Assembly: GCA_017542695.1 (NCBI GenBank)
Contig: JAFXWT010000222.1
Span: 1-6,572, forward strand
DNA from: Clostridia bacterium
GTDB taxonomy: Bacteria; Bacillota_A; Clostridia; Oscillospirales; CAG-272
Length of the DNA: 6,572 bases
Direction: 5' to 3'
The notes below the pieces were generated by a model that saw only the letters and a program-made list of their open reading frames with translations, was not told the origin of the DNA and made no database searches. Position numbers and translations under genes: made by a program. Positions 1 through 4,649 of the stretch are shown one piece after another (the stretch's first letter is position 1; the number at the start of each line of letters is the position of its first letter).

Positions 1-1420
1 AACTGTTGTCAAAGAATATATACAGCCGTCCGTCGCTCCCCGTGAGCGCTTTCGCGCGGAAGAGATTCGGCGCAACGGAAGCGTCGCTTTGCGCGATCTT
101 TCTGACAACATCAGGCCAGTTGCGGACGCTTTTGAACTCGATTTTTCCGCTCTGCGCGGGCTTTTTTCTATCCTCGGGTTTCGGCTCTTCTTGCAGATCT
201 TCTTGCGGTTTTTCCGGCGTTGGAGTCGTGGCCGATTCTTGCTTTTTCGGCGACTCGGGTGGGTAAATATAATTTACCGTCGCGCCGGACATTAGCTTTT
301 TGACCTCGCTTTCAAGCTCCGACACGCGCTCTCCCAGCGACGTTTCATCGACCTTGACGCTCGTCGCCGTCGTCTTGATTATCGCAAGCTCCGCGTACAA
401 CTTCGCCGATGACGGAGTCCTCATCATGTCCGCTTCCGCGGACGTGAATTCTTCAATTATATCAACAAGTTTCGCGGGAACGAAATGCTCCGCCGTGGCG
501 CGCACAGCGTCTCCCTCACACACACTTCCCTTCGTCACTAGCGCAATCAACACATCGCGCAAAAACGAGATGAGCTCCCGCCAGAACACCGTAATATCAC
601 GCGACGATAGGTAAATTTCATTTACCGTGTCGAGCGCCCGCGCCACGTCACCCCCGGCAATCGAGATCGACAGGTCAAGCAGCATCTGCGTCGAGCTTGA
701 ACCGAGGAGCCGCCCGGCGTTCTCCGCGGTGATGTTTTTGCTCTGGCCGGAGCAGAATTCGAGCATATTGAGCGCATCGCGGAACGAACCCTGCGACAGC
801 CGCGCGATAAGAGACAGCGCCTCGTCGTCGGCTGTTATACCTTCGCCCGCGCACACGGTTTTCATCCTGTCTACCAGCGCCGACAGCGTTACTCTGCGAA
901 AATCGAACCTCTGACACCGCGACAGAACCGTCGCCGGAATTTTGTGCAGCTCCGTCGTCGCAAGTATAAAAATCACGTATTTCGGCGGTTCTTCAAGCGT
1001 TTTCAACAGCGCGTTGAACGCCGATATCGAGAGCATATGAACCTCGTCGATGATGTAGACCCTGTGTTTCAGCTCGGCGGGCGTGTATACCACTCCGTCG
1101 CGAAGCTCGCGTATGTTGTCGACGCCGTTGTTCGACGCGGCGTCCATTTCGAGAATGTCGGTCGCCAGCCCGCTGTCTATCAGTTTGCAGGCGGAACAAA
1201 CGCCGCACGGGTTACCGTTTTTCGGGTGCTCGCAGTTCGCGGCCTTTGCGATTATCTTCGCGCACGTCGTCTTTCCCGTGCCTCTCGGGCCGCAGAAAAG
1301 ATAGGCGTGGCTTATTTTTTCGTTTTCGACCTCACTTTTAAGTATGGAGGTGATATGTTCCTGACCGTAAACGTCCTCAAACGTCTGCGGACGCCATTTT
1401 CTGTATAACGCCTGATACAT
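1..1420 (-). CDS. dnaX: DNA polymerase III subunits gamma/tau, partial (5' part; 3' end beyond left edge)
   Basis: This is the clamp-loader ATPase of the replisome, which loads the beta sliding clamp and (as tau) ties polymerase cores to the helicase. Reading the minus strand from ATG at 1420 gives 473 uninterrupted codons to the window edge, so the C-terminus is missing. The start has GGAGG five bases upstream. The N-terminus is typical (MYQALYRKWRPQTF). Walker A is GPRGTGKT at residues 44-51, and a zinc module uses Cys63, Cys72, Cys75 and Cys78. Walker B is DEVH at 125-128, sensor 1 is ATTE at 154-157, and the SRC motif is at 167-169. Domain III follows, then a Pro/Glu/Lys-rich linker at about 390-425 and the start of a C-terminal domain. 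An in-frame A AAA AAG lies at codons 418-420 (separate entry). The gene starts 24 bases after the SRP RNA, with no terminator or promoter in the gap, so the two are probably co-transcribed. Identification is secure. Confidence 0.97.
   Translation of the reverse strand, partial: MYQALYRKWRPQTFEDVYGQEHITSILKSEVENEKISHAYLFCGPRGTGKTTCAKIIAKAANCEHPKNGNPCGVCSACKLIDSGLATDILEMDAASNNGVDNIRELRDGVVYTPAELKHRVYIIDEVHMLSISAFNALLKTLEEPPKYVIFILATTELHKIPATVLSRCQRFDFRRVTLSALVDRMKTVCAGEGITADDEALSLIARLSQGSFRDALNMLEFCSGQSKNITAENAGRLLGSSSTQMLLDLSISIAGGDVARALDTVNEIYLSSRDITVFWRELISFLRDVLIALVTKGSVCEGDAVRATAEHFVPAKLVDIIEEFTSAEADMMRTPSSAKLYAELAIIKTTATSVKVDETSLGERVSELESEVKKLMSGATVNYIYPPESPKKQESATTPTPEKPQEDLQEEPKPEDRKKPAQSGKIEFKSVRNWPDVVRKIAQSDASVAPNLFRAKALTGSDGRLYIFFDNS
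111..175 (-). promoter_or_regulatory. Candidate -1 programmed frameshift site in dnaX (slippery A AAA AAG)
   Basis: On the minus strand, codons 418-420 of dnaX read AGA AAA AAG, giving the zero-frame heptamer A AAA AAG at 167-161. A -1 slip there would add 16 codons and stop at TGA (113-111), making a product of about 436 residues. An SD-like GAGGA lies just upstream (175-171). Downstream, two weak stems are possible: CCGC/GCGG (159-156 with 150-147) or GCGGA/TCCGC (150-146 with 126-122). The heptamer is the one used by Escherichia coli dnaX, whose gamma is 431 residues. The motif and stop are seen directly; function is inferred. The stem is weaker and the SD closer than in E. coli, and a Lys-rich linker could contain the heptamer by chance. 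Confidence 0.5.
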
Positions 1421-1444
1421 AAAAACCTCCCAAAATTATAGTTT

Positions 1445-1750
1445 TGCGGGGTGCAAAGTCAGACCATACACCGTAAACTCGAAACGAGCATACACGCGCC
1501 ACCGCACTCCTCGTTCAAAGAAGGCACCCTCGTGGCACATCGACAACATTCGTTTAATGCTGCTTGGTCCCCCACCTGACATGGTTCACGACAGCCGATT
1601 GCACAAGACCCACTTATCATCACGCGGTTTATACGGCGCTGACCGCACAGGCGCGTCCCTCATAAACGGACACCATCCCTGCTGTAGCGGATTGCAGGTA
1701 CAGGGCACCGCTATCTCCCCGACCGGTATGGTCTGACTTTACATCCCGCA
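1445..1750 (-). ncRNA. ffs: Signal recognition particle RNA, large Bacillus/Clostridia type with Alu domain
   Basis: This is the RNA core of the signal recognition particle, which binds Ffh and targets ribosomes making membrane proteins to the translocon. On the minus strand, the first roughly 27 bases (from 1750) pair almost perfectly with the last roughly 29 (ending at 1445), forming the long helix 5. Near the 5' end, GGTGCCCTGTACCTGCAATC and the following CCGCTA match the Alu-domain core of Firmicute SRP RNAs. The helix 8 tip at 1580-1559 keeps the Ffh-binding symmetric loop (GTCAGG...AAGCAGC). Its apical stem is TGG/CCA closing a GGGA (GNRA) tetraloop. Length is about 306 bases; the ends are inferred from helix 5 and the promoter and may differ after processing. 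No U-tract terminator follows, and dnaX starts 24 bases later, the same order as scr-dnaX in Bacillus subtilis. Confidence 0.94.
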
Positions 1751-1756
1751 AACGTT

Positions 1757-1785
1757 ATTATATCACAAAAAACACGCTTTTGCAA
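1757..1785 (-). promoter_or_regulatory. Sigma-A-type promoter of the SRP RNA (and probably dnaX)
   Basis: On the minus strand, TTGCAA (1785-1780), a 17-base spacer and a perfect TATAAT (1762-1757) predict a transcription start near 1750. That is exactly where the 5' arm of SRP helix 5 begins. It is the only clear promoter upstream of dnaX, so dnaX is probably expressed by read-through of the RNA gene. Confidence 0.85.
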
Positions 1786-1805
1786 TAGAAAATCAATGTT
1801 TTGTC

Positions 1806-1829
1806 AAAAAACCGCTTCACAGCGTTTTT
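1806..1829 (-). terminator. Intrinsic terminator of the DUF5662 gene, with the stop codon in the hairpin loop
   Basis: Minus strand: AAAAA, CGCT, loop GTGA, AGCG, G, then TTTTTT (1829 down to 1806). The CGCT/AGCG stem can extend through A-U pairs around one bulged G. The TGA stop codon of the upstream gene (1819-1817) lies in the loop. The T-tract ends about 20 bases before the -35 box of the SRP promoter, so it would insulate that promoter. The core stem is only 4 bp, so efficiency is uncertain. Confidence 0.6.
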
Positions 1830-2347
1830 CTGTTCTTTTTGATATATGCGAACGTTTCTTTTTCGCCCTTTTCCGCAAGCATATGAAGCAAAAATTCGAG
1901 CTTATCCGCCGTTTCGGGATGCATGAAGCGCCGCTCGTCGCGCCGCGTGTAATATTCGAGAGACGTCGCGTCGGTGTAGTCCTTCCCTTTGTATATCTTC
2001 GACGCGGCGACGCGGTCGCAGAACATTTCGATCAGATACTTCCGCGGCATCGGCACGGGCTCGATGCGCCGCGTGTTGACGTTGTAATCCGTCCAATACT
2101 CGAAATGGTGGCGATTTCTGCCTTTGTGGTGGAGCCACGCCGTCGAATACCCGAATATCTCGTTTTCGCGCGCGTTCGGACTTCTGTGCCCTCCCTGATA
2201 ATACTTTACGCCGCGCCAAAACTCCGTCGGCGAATATTTACTGAGATCGTGCACAAGCCCCTGGCGGTACAGCCCGCATCTGAAACAGTTTTTCATAACC
2301 TGATGTCTGTGGCGCATTATCGTCGCCAAGTGACCGAAAAATTTCAT
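1817..2347 (-). CDS. DUF5662 family protein (function unknown)
   Basis: The 176-residue protein resembles the DUF5662 family, small bacterial and phage proteins of unknown role that databases sometimes mislabel as catalase. It is rich in His and aromatic residues with a spacing that suggests a helical metal-binding or HD-like fold. These are His13/His15, the HDLSKYSP motif (His33-Asp34), His54, the WLHH pair at His73-His74, and His80-His81 followed by FEYW. The C-terminal half (MPRKYLIEMFCD from about 100, then an all-helical stretch) has no signal peptide or membrane segment, so it is probably cytoplasmic. The start ATG at 2347 has GGGAG six bases upstream. It is a single-gene unit with its own promoter and terminator, between the SRP RNA/dnaX unit and a divergent DivIVA gene. 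Family assignment is from motif recall; an enzymatic role is not established and catalase activity should not be assumed. Confidence 0.88.
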   Translation of the reverse strand: MKFFGHLATIMRHRHQVMKNCFRCGLYRQGLVHDLSKYSPTEFWRGVKYYQGGHRSPNARENEIFGYSTAWLHHKGRNRHHFEYWTDYNVNTRRIEPVPMPRKYLIEMFCDRVAASKIYKGKDYTDATSLEYYTRRDERRFMHPETADKLEFLLHMLAEKGEKETFAYIKKNRKTL

Positions 2348-2386
2348 TTTTTCTCCCGATTCGATGATTTTTTATCTTTCATCACT

Positions 2387-2415
2387 ATTGTATCACAGAT
2401 TCGCGCCCTTTTCAA
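2387..2415 (-). promoter_or_regulatory. Promoter of the DUF5662 gene
   Basis: On the minus strand, TTGAAA (2415-2410), a 17-base spacer and TACAAT (2392-2387) lie about 40 bases upstream of the start codon and its GGGAG. It is divergent from the promoter at 2458-2486, with 42 bases between the two -35 boxes. Confidence 0.8.
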
Positions 2416-2457
2416 CGAAAAATCGCACAGAAAAGTACATATTTTCAAAAAATCACA

Positions 2458-2486
2458 TTGAAAAAAAGACATTTATATGATAAAAT
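2458..2486 (+). promoter_or_regulatory. Promoter of the DivIVA-domain / fumarase-beta unit
   Basis: TTGAAA (2458-2463), a 17-base spacer and TAAAAT (2481-2486) lie in an A/T-rich stretch 30 bases before the start codon at 2517. The predicted leader is only about 24 bases and ends with GGAGG (2507-2511), five bases before ATG. Confidence 0.8.
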
Positions 2487-2516
2487 AAAAATGCAATTAC
2501 AAAAACGGAGGTCATC

Positions 2517-3395
2517 ATGTCCGAAAAGAATACGATTTTCAAAAGCGCGATCGGCGGCTATAACAAAAACGACGTCAATGCATACATAACGGCGGTGAGC
2601 GCCGAAATAAAGGCGAAAGACGAACTTTACCGGACTCAGCGCGCTCGCCTCGAAAAAGAACTCGAGATCGAGAATAAAGCCAAAGAAACGCTCTCGGGCA
2701 AGCTCGACGAGCTCGGTTTCGAGCTTTTTACGGCGCAAAGCGAGACCGCGGCGGCAAATCAGCGCGAAACGGAGCTCAAAAATACCGTCATGGGACTTTC
2801 CGAGCGTGTCGCAGAGCTTGAAGAAGCTCTCGGTAAAGCCGAGCAAAGCGCCGCCGAGCTTGAAAAGATCGGCGAACTCGTCGGCATTGAATCCGGAAAC
2901 GAAAGCGAAGCTCTGCACGATAAACTCAGCGAAAGAATAAGCGAAATTATGCAAAAAGCCGACTCGAACGCCGAACAGATCATGACGGGCGCGATGCAAA
3001 GAGCCGACGAGCTCGTCGAAAACGCGCAGAATCAGGCGAATGAGATAATCTCAGCCGCGGAAAATGAAGCAAAGTCTCTCCGCGACAAGTATAAAAACGC
3101 CGCGGGCGATTATTATGAGGAGGTCGCCGTTTTCGTCAACGAAATACGAGAGCACCTCGAGGGCTTTATGCGCGAAATAGGCGCGAAGAGCGCCGAACTC
3201 GAGCATAAGATCGAGTATATGCAGCTCCCTGGCGCGCCGTCCGAGCCGAAGGCGATCGACGCCGAATGCAAGGAAAAGCCGTCGTCACCCGAAAAGTCGG
3301 AGTCCAAAGAAAAGAAAACATCGACGCTCGACGATAAGATCGAAAAATTCTTCAAAAACACGATGGCGGCGATAAACGCGTTCAGAAGCAGATGA
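2517..3395 (+). CDS. DivIVA domain-containing coiled-coil protein
   Basis: DivIVA-type proteins are cytoplasmic coiled coils that gather at curved membrane, such as poles and septa, and recruit division or cell-wall factors. Residues 7-24 contain the DivIVA N-terminal signature (IFKSAIGGYNKNDVNAYI; compare GYDEDEVNEFL in Bacillus subtilis). Long heptad-like helices follow at about 25-120 and 130-235, rich in Glu, Lys and Ala. There is then a charged Pro/Ser/Lys/Glu linker (240-268) and a short amphipathic tail (DKIEKFFKNTMAAINAFRSR). At 292 residues it is longer than B. subtilis DivIVA (164). The membrane-contact Phe-Arg pair of B. subtilis DivIVA (17-18) aligns with Ile12-Gly13 here. GGAGG five bases before ATG supports the start. 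The stop overlaps the next gene as ATGA, so translation is probably coupled. The exact partner or process is unknown; it may be a GpsB/DivIVA-like paralogue rather than the main DivIVA. Confidence 0.9.
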   Translation: MSEKNTIFKSAIGGYNKNDVNAYITAVSAEIKAKDELYRTQRARLEKELEIENKAKETLSGKLDELGFELFTAQSETAAANQRETELKNTVMGLSERVAELEEALGKAEQSAAELEKIGELVGIESGNESEALHDKLSERISEIMQKADSNAEQIMTGAMQRADELVENAQNQANEIISAAENEAKSLRDKYKNAAGDYYEEVAVFVNEIREHLEGFMREIGAKSAELEHKIEYMQLPGAPSEPKAIDAECKEKPSSPEKSESKEKKTSTLDDKIEKFFKNTMAAINAFRSR

Positions 3396-3913
3396 AAAAA
3401 ATAACAACGTTAAATATAAGAGAAGAAGCGAAAACGCTCCGCGCCGGCGAAACAGTGCTCCTTTCGGGAACGGTGTACACGGCCCGCGACGCGGCGCACG
3501 CGCGCATTTGCAAATTTATCGACAGCGGTGAGCCGCTCCCGTTTTCGCTTGACGGTGCGGTGATCTACTACGCCGGTCCGACTCCCGCGAGAGACGGAAT
3601 GGTCATCGGCTCGTGCGGACCGACAACGTCGTCGCGCATGGACAAATTCGCGCCGACGCTGATCGAAAACGGTCTTGCCGGCATGATCGGCAAGGGAAAA
3701 AGGTCGGAGGGCGTCGTCGACGCGATGAAAAAGCGCGGCGCGGTCTATTTCTGCGCCATCGGCGGCGCGGGCGCGCTCTACGCAAAATGCGTAAAAAAAG
3801 CCGAGGTCATCGCGTTCGATGACCTCGGTTGTGAAGCGGTGCGTCGGCTCGAGATCGAGGATTTTCCCCTCATAGTAGGCATCGACGCGCTCGGAAATTC
3901 CGCCCTTAAATGA
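3392..3913 (+). CDS. Class I (Fe-S) fumarate hydratase / tartrate dehydratase beta-type subunit (C-terminal domain)
   Basis: In two-subunit class I hydro-lyases the alpha subunit carries the 4Fe-4S cluster and the beta subunit completes the active site, converting fumarate to malate (or dehydrating tartrate). Family motifs here are LSGTVYTARDAAH (24-36), IYYAGPTP (58-65), SCGPTTSSRMDKF (74-86, the substrate-binding Thr/Arg loop), GKGKR (100-104), GGAGALYA (124-131) and the DDLGCEAVRRLEIEDFP block near 143-159. At 173 residues it is slightly shorter than the usual roughly 185 but looks complete. Unusually, no alpha subunit lies next to it; the gene overlaps the stop of a DivIVA-domain gene (ATGA) and has no clear ribosome binding site of its own, implying translational coupling. 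Fumarate or tartrate specificity cannot be told from the sequence. Without an alpha partner elsewhere it should not be active as a hydro-lyase. Confidence 0.9.
   Translation: MKKITTLNIREEAKTLRAGETVLLSGTVYTARDAAHARICKFIDSGEPLPFSLDGAVIYYAGPTPARDGMVIGSCGPTTSSRMDKFAPTLIENGLAGMIGKGKRSEGVVDAMKKRGAVYFCAIGGAGALYAKCVKKAEVIAFDDLGCEAVRRLEIEDFPLIVGIDALGNSALK
3793..3828 (-). terminator. Antisense intrinsic-terminator-like hairpin inside the fumarase-beta gene
   Basis: Arms CCGAGGTCATC (3801-3811) and GATGACCTCGG (3818-3828) form a perfect 11-bp stem with a 6-base loop. Read on the minus strand, the stem is followed by C and seven T (3799-3793), the form of a rho-independent terminator. Read on the plus strand there is no U-tract, so the gene itself should not be terminated. 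The stem encodes the conserved EVIAFDDLG stretch, so it may be a codon-level coincidence. No minus-strand gene feeding it is visible. Confidence 0.5.
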
Positions 3914-3922
3914 ATCGAAAAG

Positions 3923-3954
3923 CACGAAAATCAAAGCAGTTTGATTCTTTCGTG
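3923..3954 (+). other. Intergenic hairpin between fumarase-beta and mscL (weak terminator candidate)
   Basis: CACGAAA pairs with TTTCGTG and ATCAAA with TTTGAT around a GCAG loop, 13 bp in all with a 2-base TC bulge. It begins 10 bases after the fumarase-beta stop. No T-tract follows on the plus strand. A TACAAT (3955-3960) abuts its 3' side and could be a -10 box for mscL, but I see no convincing -35. It may be an attenuating or RNA-stabilising structure. Confidence 0.45.
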
Positions 3955-4001
3955 TACAATATCAATAAGCAAAAAATTTTAATAACAAGGAGAAAAACAT
4001 C

Positions 4002-4529
4002 ATGGCAAAAAAGAGTTCTTTCTGGTCTGATTTCAAAAGTTTCATTTCAAAAGGCAACGTGCTCGACATGGCTGTCGGCGTCGTCATCGGCGGCGCGTTC
4101 GGTAAGATCGTAACGGGACTCGTCAACTTCATCATCAACCCGATTATCGGTCTTTTGACGGGCGGCACGAGTCTCGACCTCTTAAAAACGGTCATAAAAC
4201 CCGCGGCAGTGGTCGACGGAGTCGAAGTTGCAGAGGTCGCCATCCTTTGGGGCTCATGGTTCCAGACGATACTTGATTTCGTCATAGTCGCTCTGTGCAT
4301 CTTCTGCGTGCTCCGCGCGATAATGAAAGCAAAGAACATAGTCAAGGCAAAAGAGCTCGCCGAGAACGAGAAGAAAGCGGCTGAAGAAAAAGCAAAAGCC
4401 GAGGAAGAGAAAAAAGCGGCAGAGGAAGCCGCGGCAGCTCTCGAAGCAAAGAAAGTCGCCGTCGAAGACGCGACGCTCCGCTCTGAAAAGCTCCTCGAAG
4501 AGATCAAAGAGCTTCTCGCAAAGAAATAA
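4002..4529 (+). CDS. mscL: Large-conductance mechanosensitive channel protein MscL
   Basis: MscL is a homopentameric inner-membrane safety valve that opens under membrane tension and releases solutes on hypo-osmotic shock. The amphipathic N-terminal helix (about 5-16) leads into TM1 with the family signature KGNVLDMAVGVVIGGAFGKI (17-36). The loop (about 50-80) follows, then TM2 (about 84-107, GSWFQTILDFVIVALCIFCV). The canonical C-terminal bundle helix is at the end (SEKLLEEIKELLAKK, 161-175). The protein is 175 residues against 136 in Escherichia coli. The extra length is a Lys/Glu/Ala-rich helix at about 115-157 between TM2 and the bundle. The pore-constriction Leu19 of E. coli corresponds to Met23 here. 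AAGGAG (3987-3992) lies nine bases before ATG. It is a probable single-gene unit with a strong hairpin after the stop. Identification is secure. Confidence 0.96.
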   Translation: MAKKSSFWSDFKSFISKGNVLDMAVGVVIGGAFGKIVTGLVNFIINPIIGLLTGGTSLDLLKTVIKPAAVVDGVEVAEVAILWGSWFQTILDFVIVALCIFCVLRAIMKAKNIVKAKELAENEKKAAEEKAKAEEEKKAAEEAAAALEAKKVAVEDATLRSEKLLEEIKELLAKK

Positions 4530-4537
4530 TACCTCCC

Positions 4538-4569
4538 GCATAAATCGCCGCGCCAGCGGCGATTTATGC
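4538..4569 (+). terminator. Perfect 14-bp hairpin after mscL (probable transcript end)
   Basis: GCATAAATCGCCGC (4538-4551) and GCGGCGATTTATGC (4556-4569) form a perfect stem with a GCCA loop, starting 8 bases after the mscL stop. The following bases (AATTATACTT) lack a run of T, so it may be a weak or factor-assisted terminator, or a 3' stabiliser. Being symmetric, it could act on either strand. Confidence 0.6.
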
Positions 4570-4577
4570 AATTATAC

Positions 4578-4617
4578 TTGACTCGCGCCGCGAGATAAAG
4601 ATAATGTATAGTATAAT
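4578..4617 (+). promoter_or_regulatory. Promoter region of the lipoprotein gene
   Basis: TTGACT (4578-4583) and GATAAT (4600-4605) with a 16-base spacer form the best promoter. A second -10-like TATAAT lies at 4612-4617 without a matching -35. The spacer contains the inverted repeat CTCGC-GCC-GCGAG (4582-4594). Downstream, ATCGTAAA is repeated directly at 4621-4628 and 4631-4638. Either could be an operator. The ribosome binding site is AAAGGTGG (4638-4645), just before ATG at 4650. Confidence 0.65.
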
Positions 4618-4649
4618 TATATCGTAAACGATCGTAAAAAGGTGGCAAA

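Noticed and set aside
944..1408. 154-codon plus-strand frame and other plus-strand frames in 1-1408
   Set aside because: They are shadows of dnaX, whose minus-strand reading has intact Walker and zinc motifs through the whole region.
1445..1750. Helix 5 arms (AAAGTCAGACCATAC repeated inverted) considered as terminal inverted repeats of an insertion element
   Set aside because: The sequence between the arms contains the SRP Alu core and helix 8 motif, and the arms are the normal helix 5 of SRP RNA.
1796..2461. 221-codon open frame on the plus strand opposite the DUF5662 gene
   Set aside because: It is the complement of a well-supported minus-strand gene with its own promoter, ribosome binding site and terminator. 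Its Arg/Val/Phe-rich product resembles no family.
2445..2999. 184-codon minus-strand frame over the DivIVA gene
   Set aside because: Phe/Arg-rich shadow with no family signature, and it would cover the plus-strand promoter at 2458-2486.
3410..3934. 174-codon minus-strand frame over fumarase-beta
   Set aside because: Composition-driven shadow of a clear family member. The antisense terminator noted inside it does not make it a coding gene.
3955..3985. mscL promoter using TACAAT at 3955-3960 or TAATAA at 3980-3985
   Set aside because: No acceptable -35 box at 16-18 bases from either, so it was not listed as a promoter.
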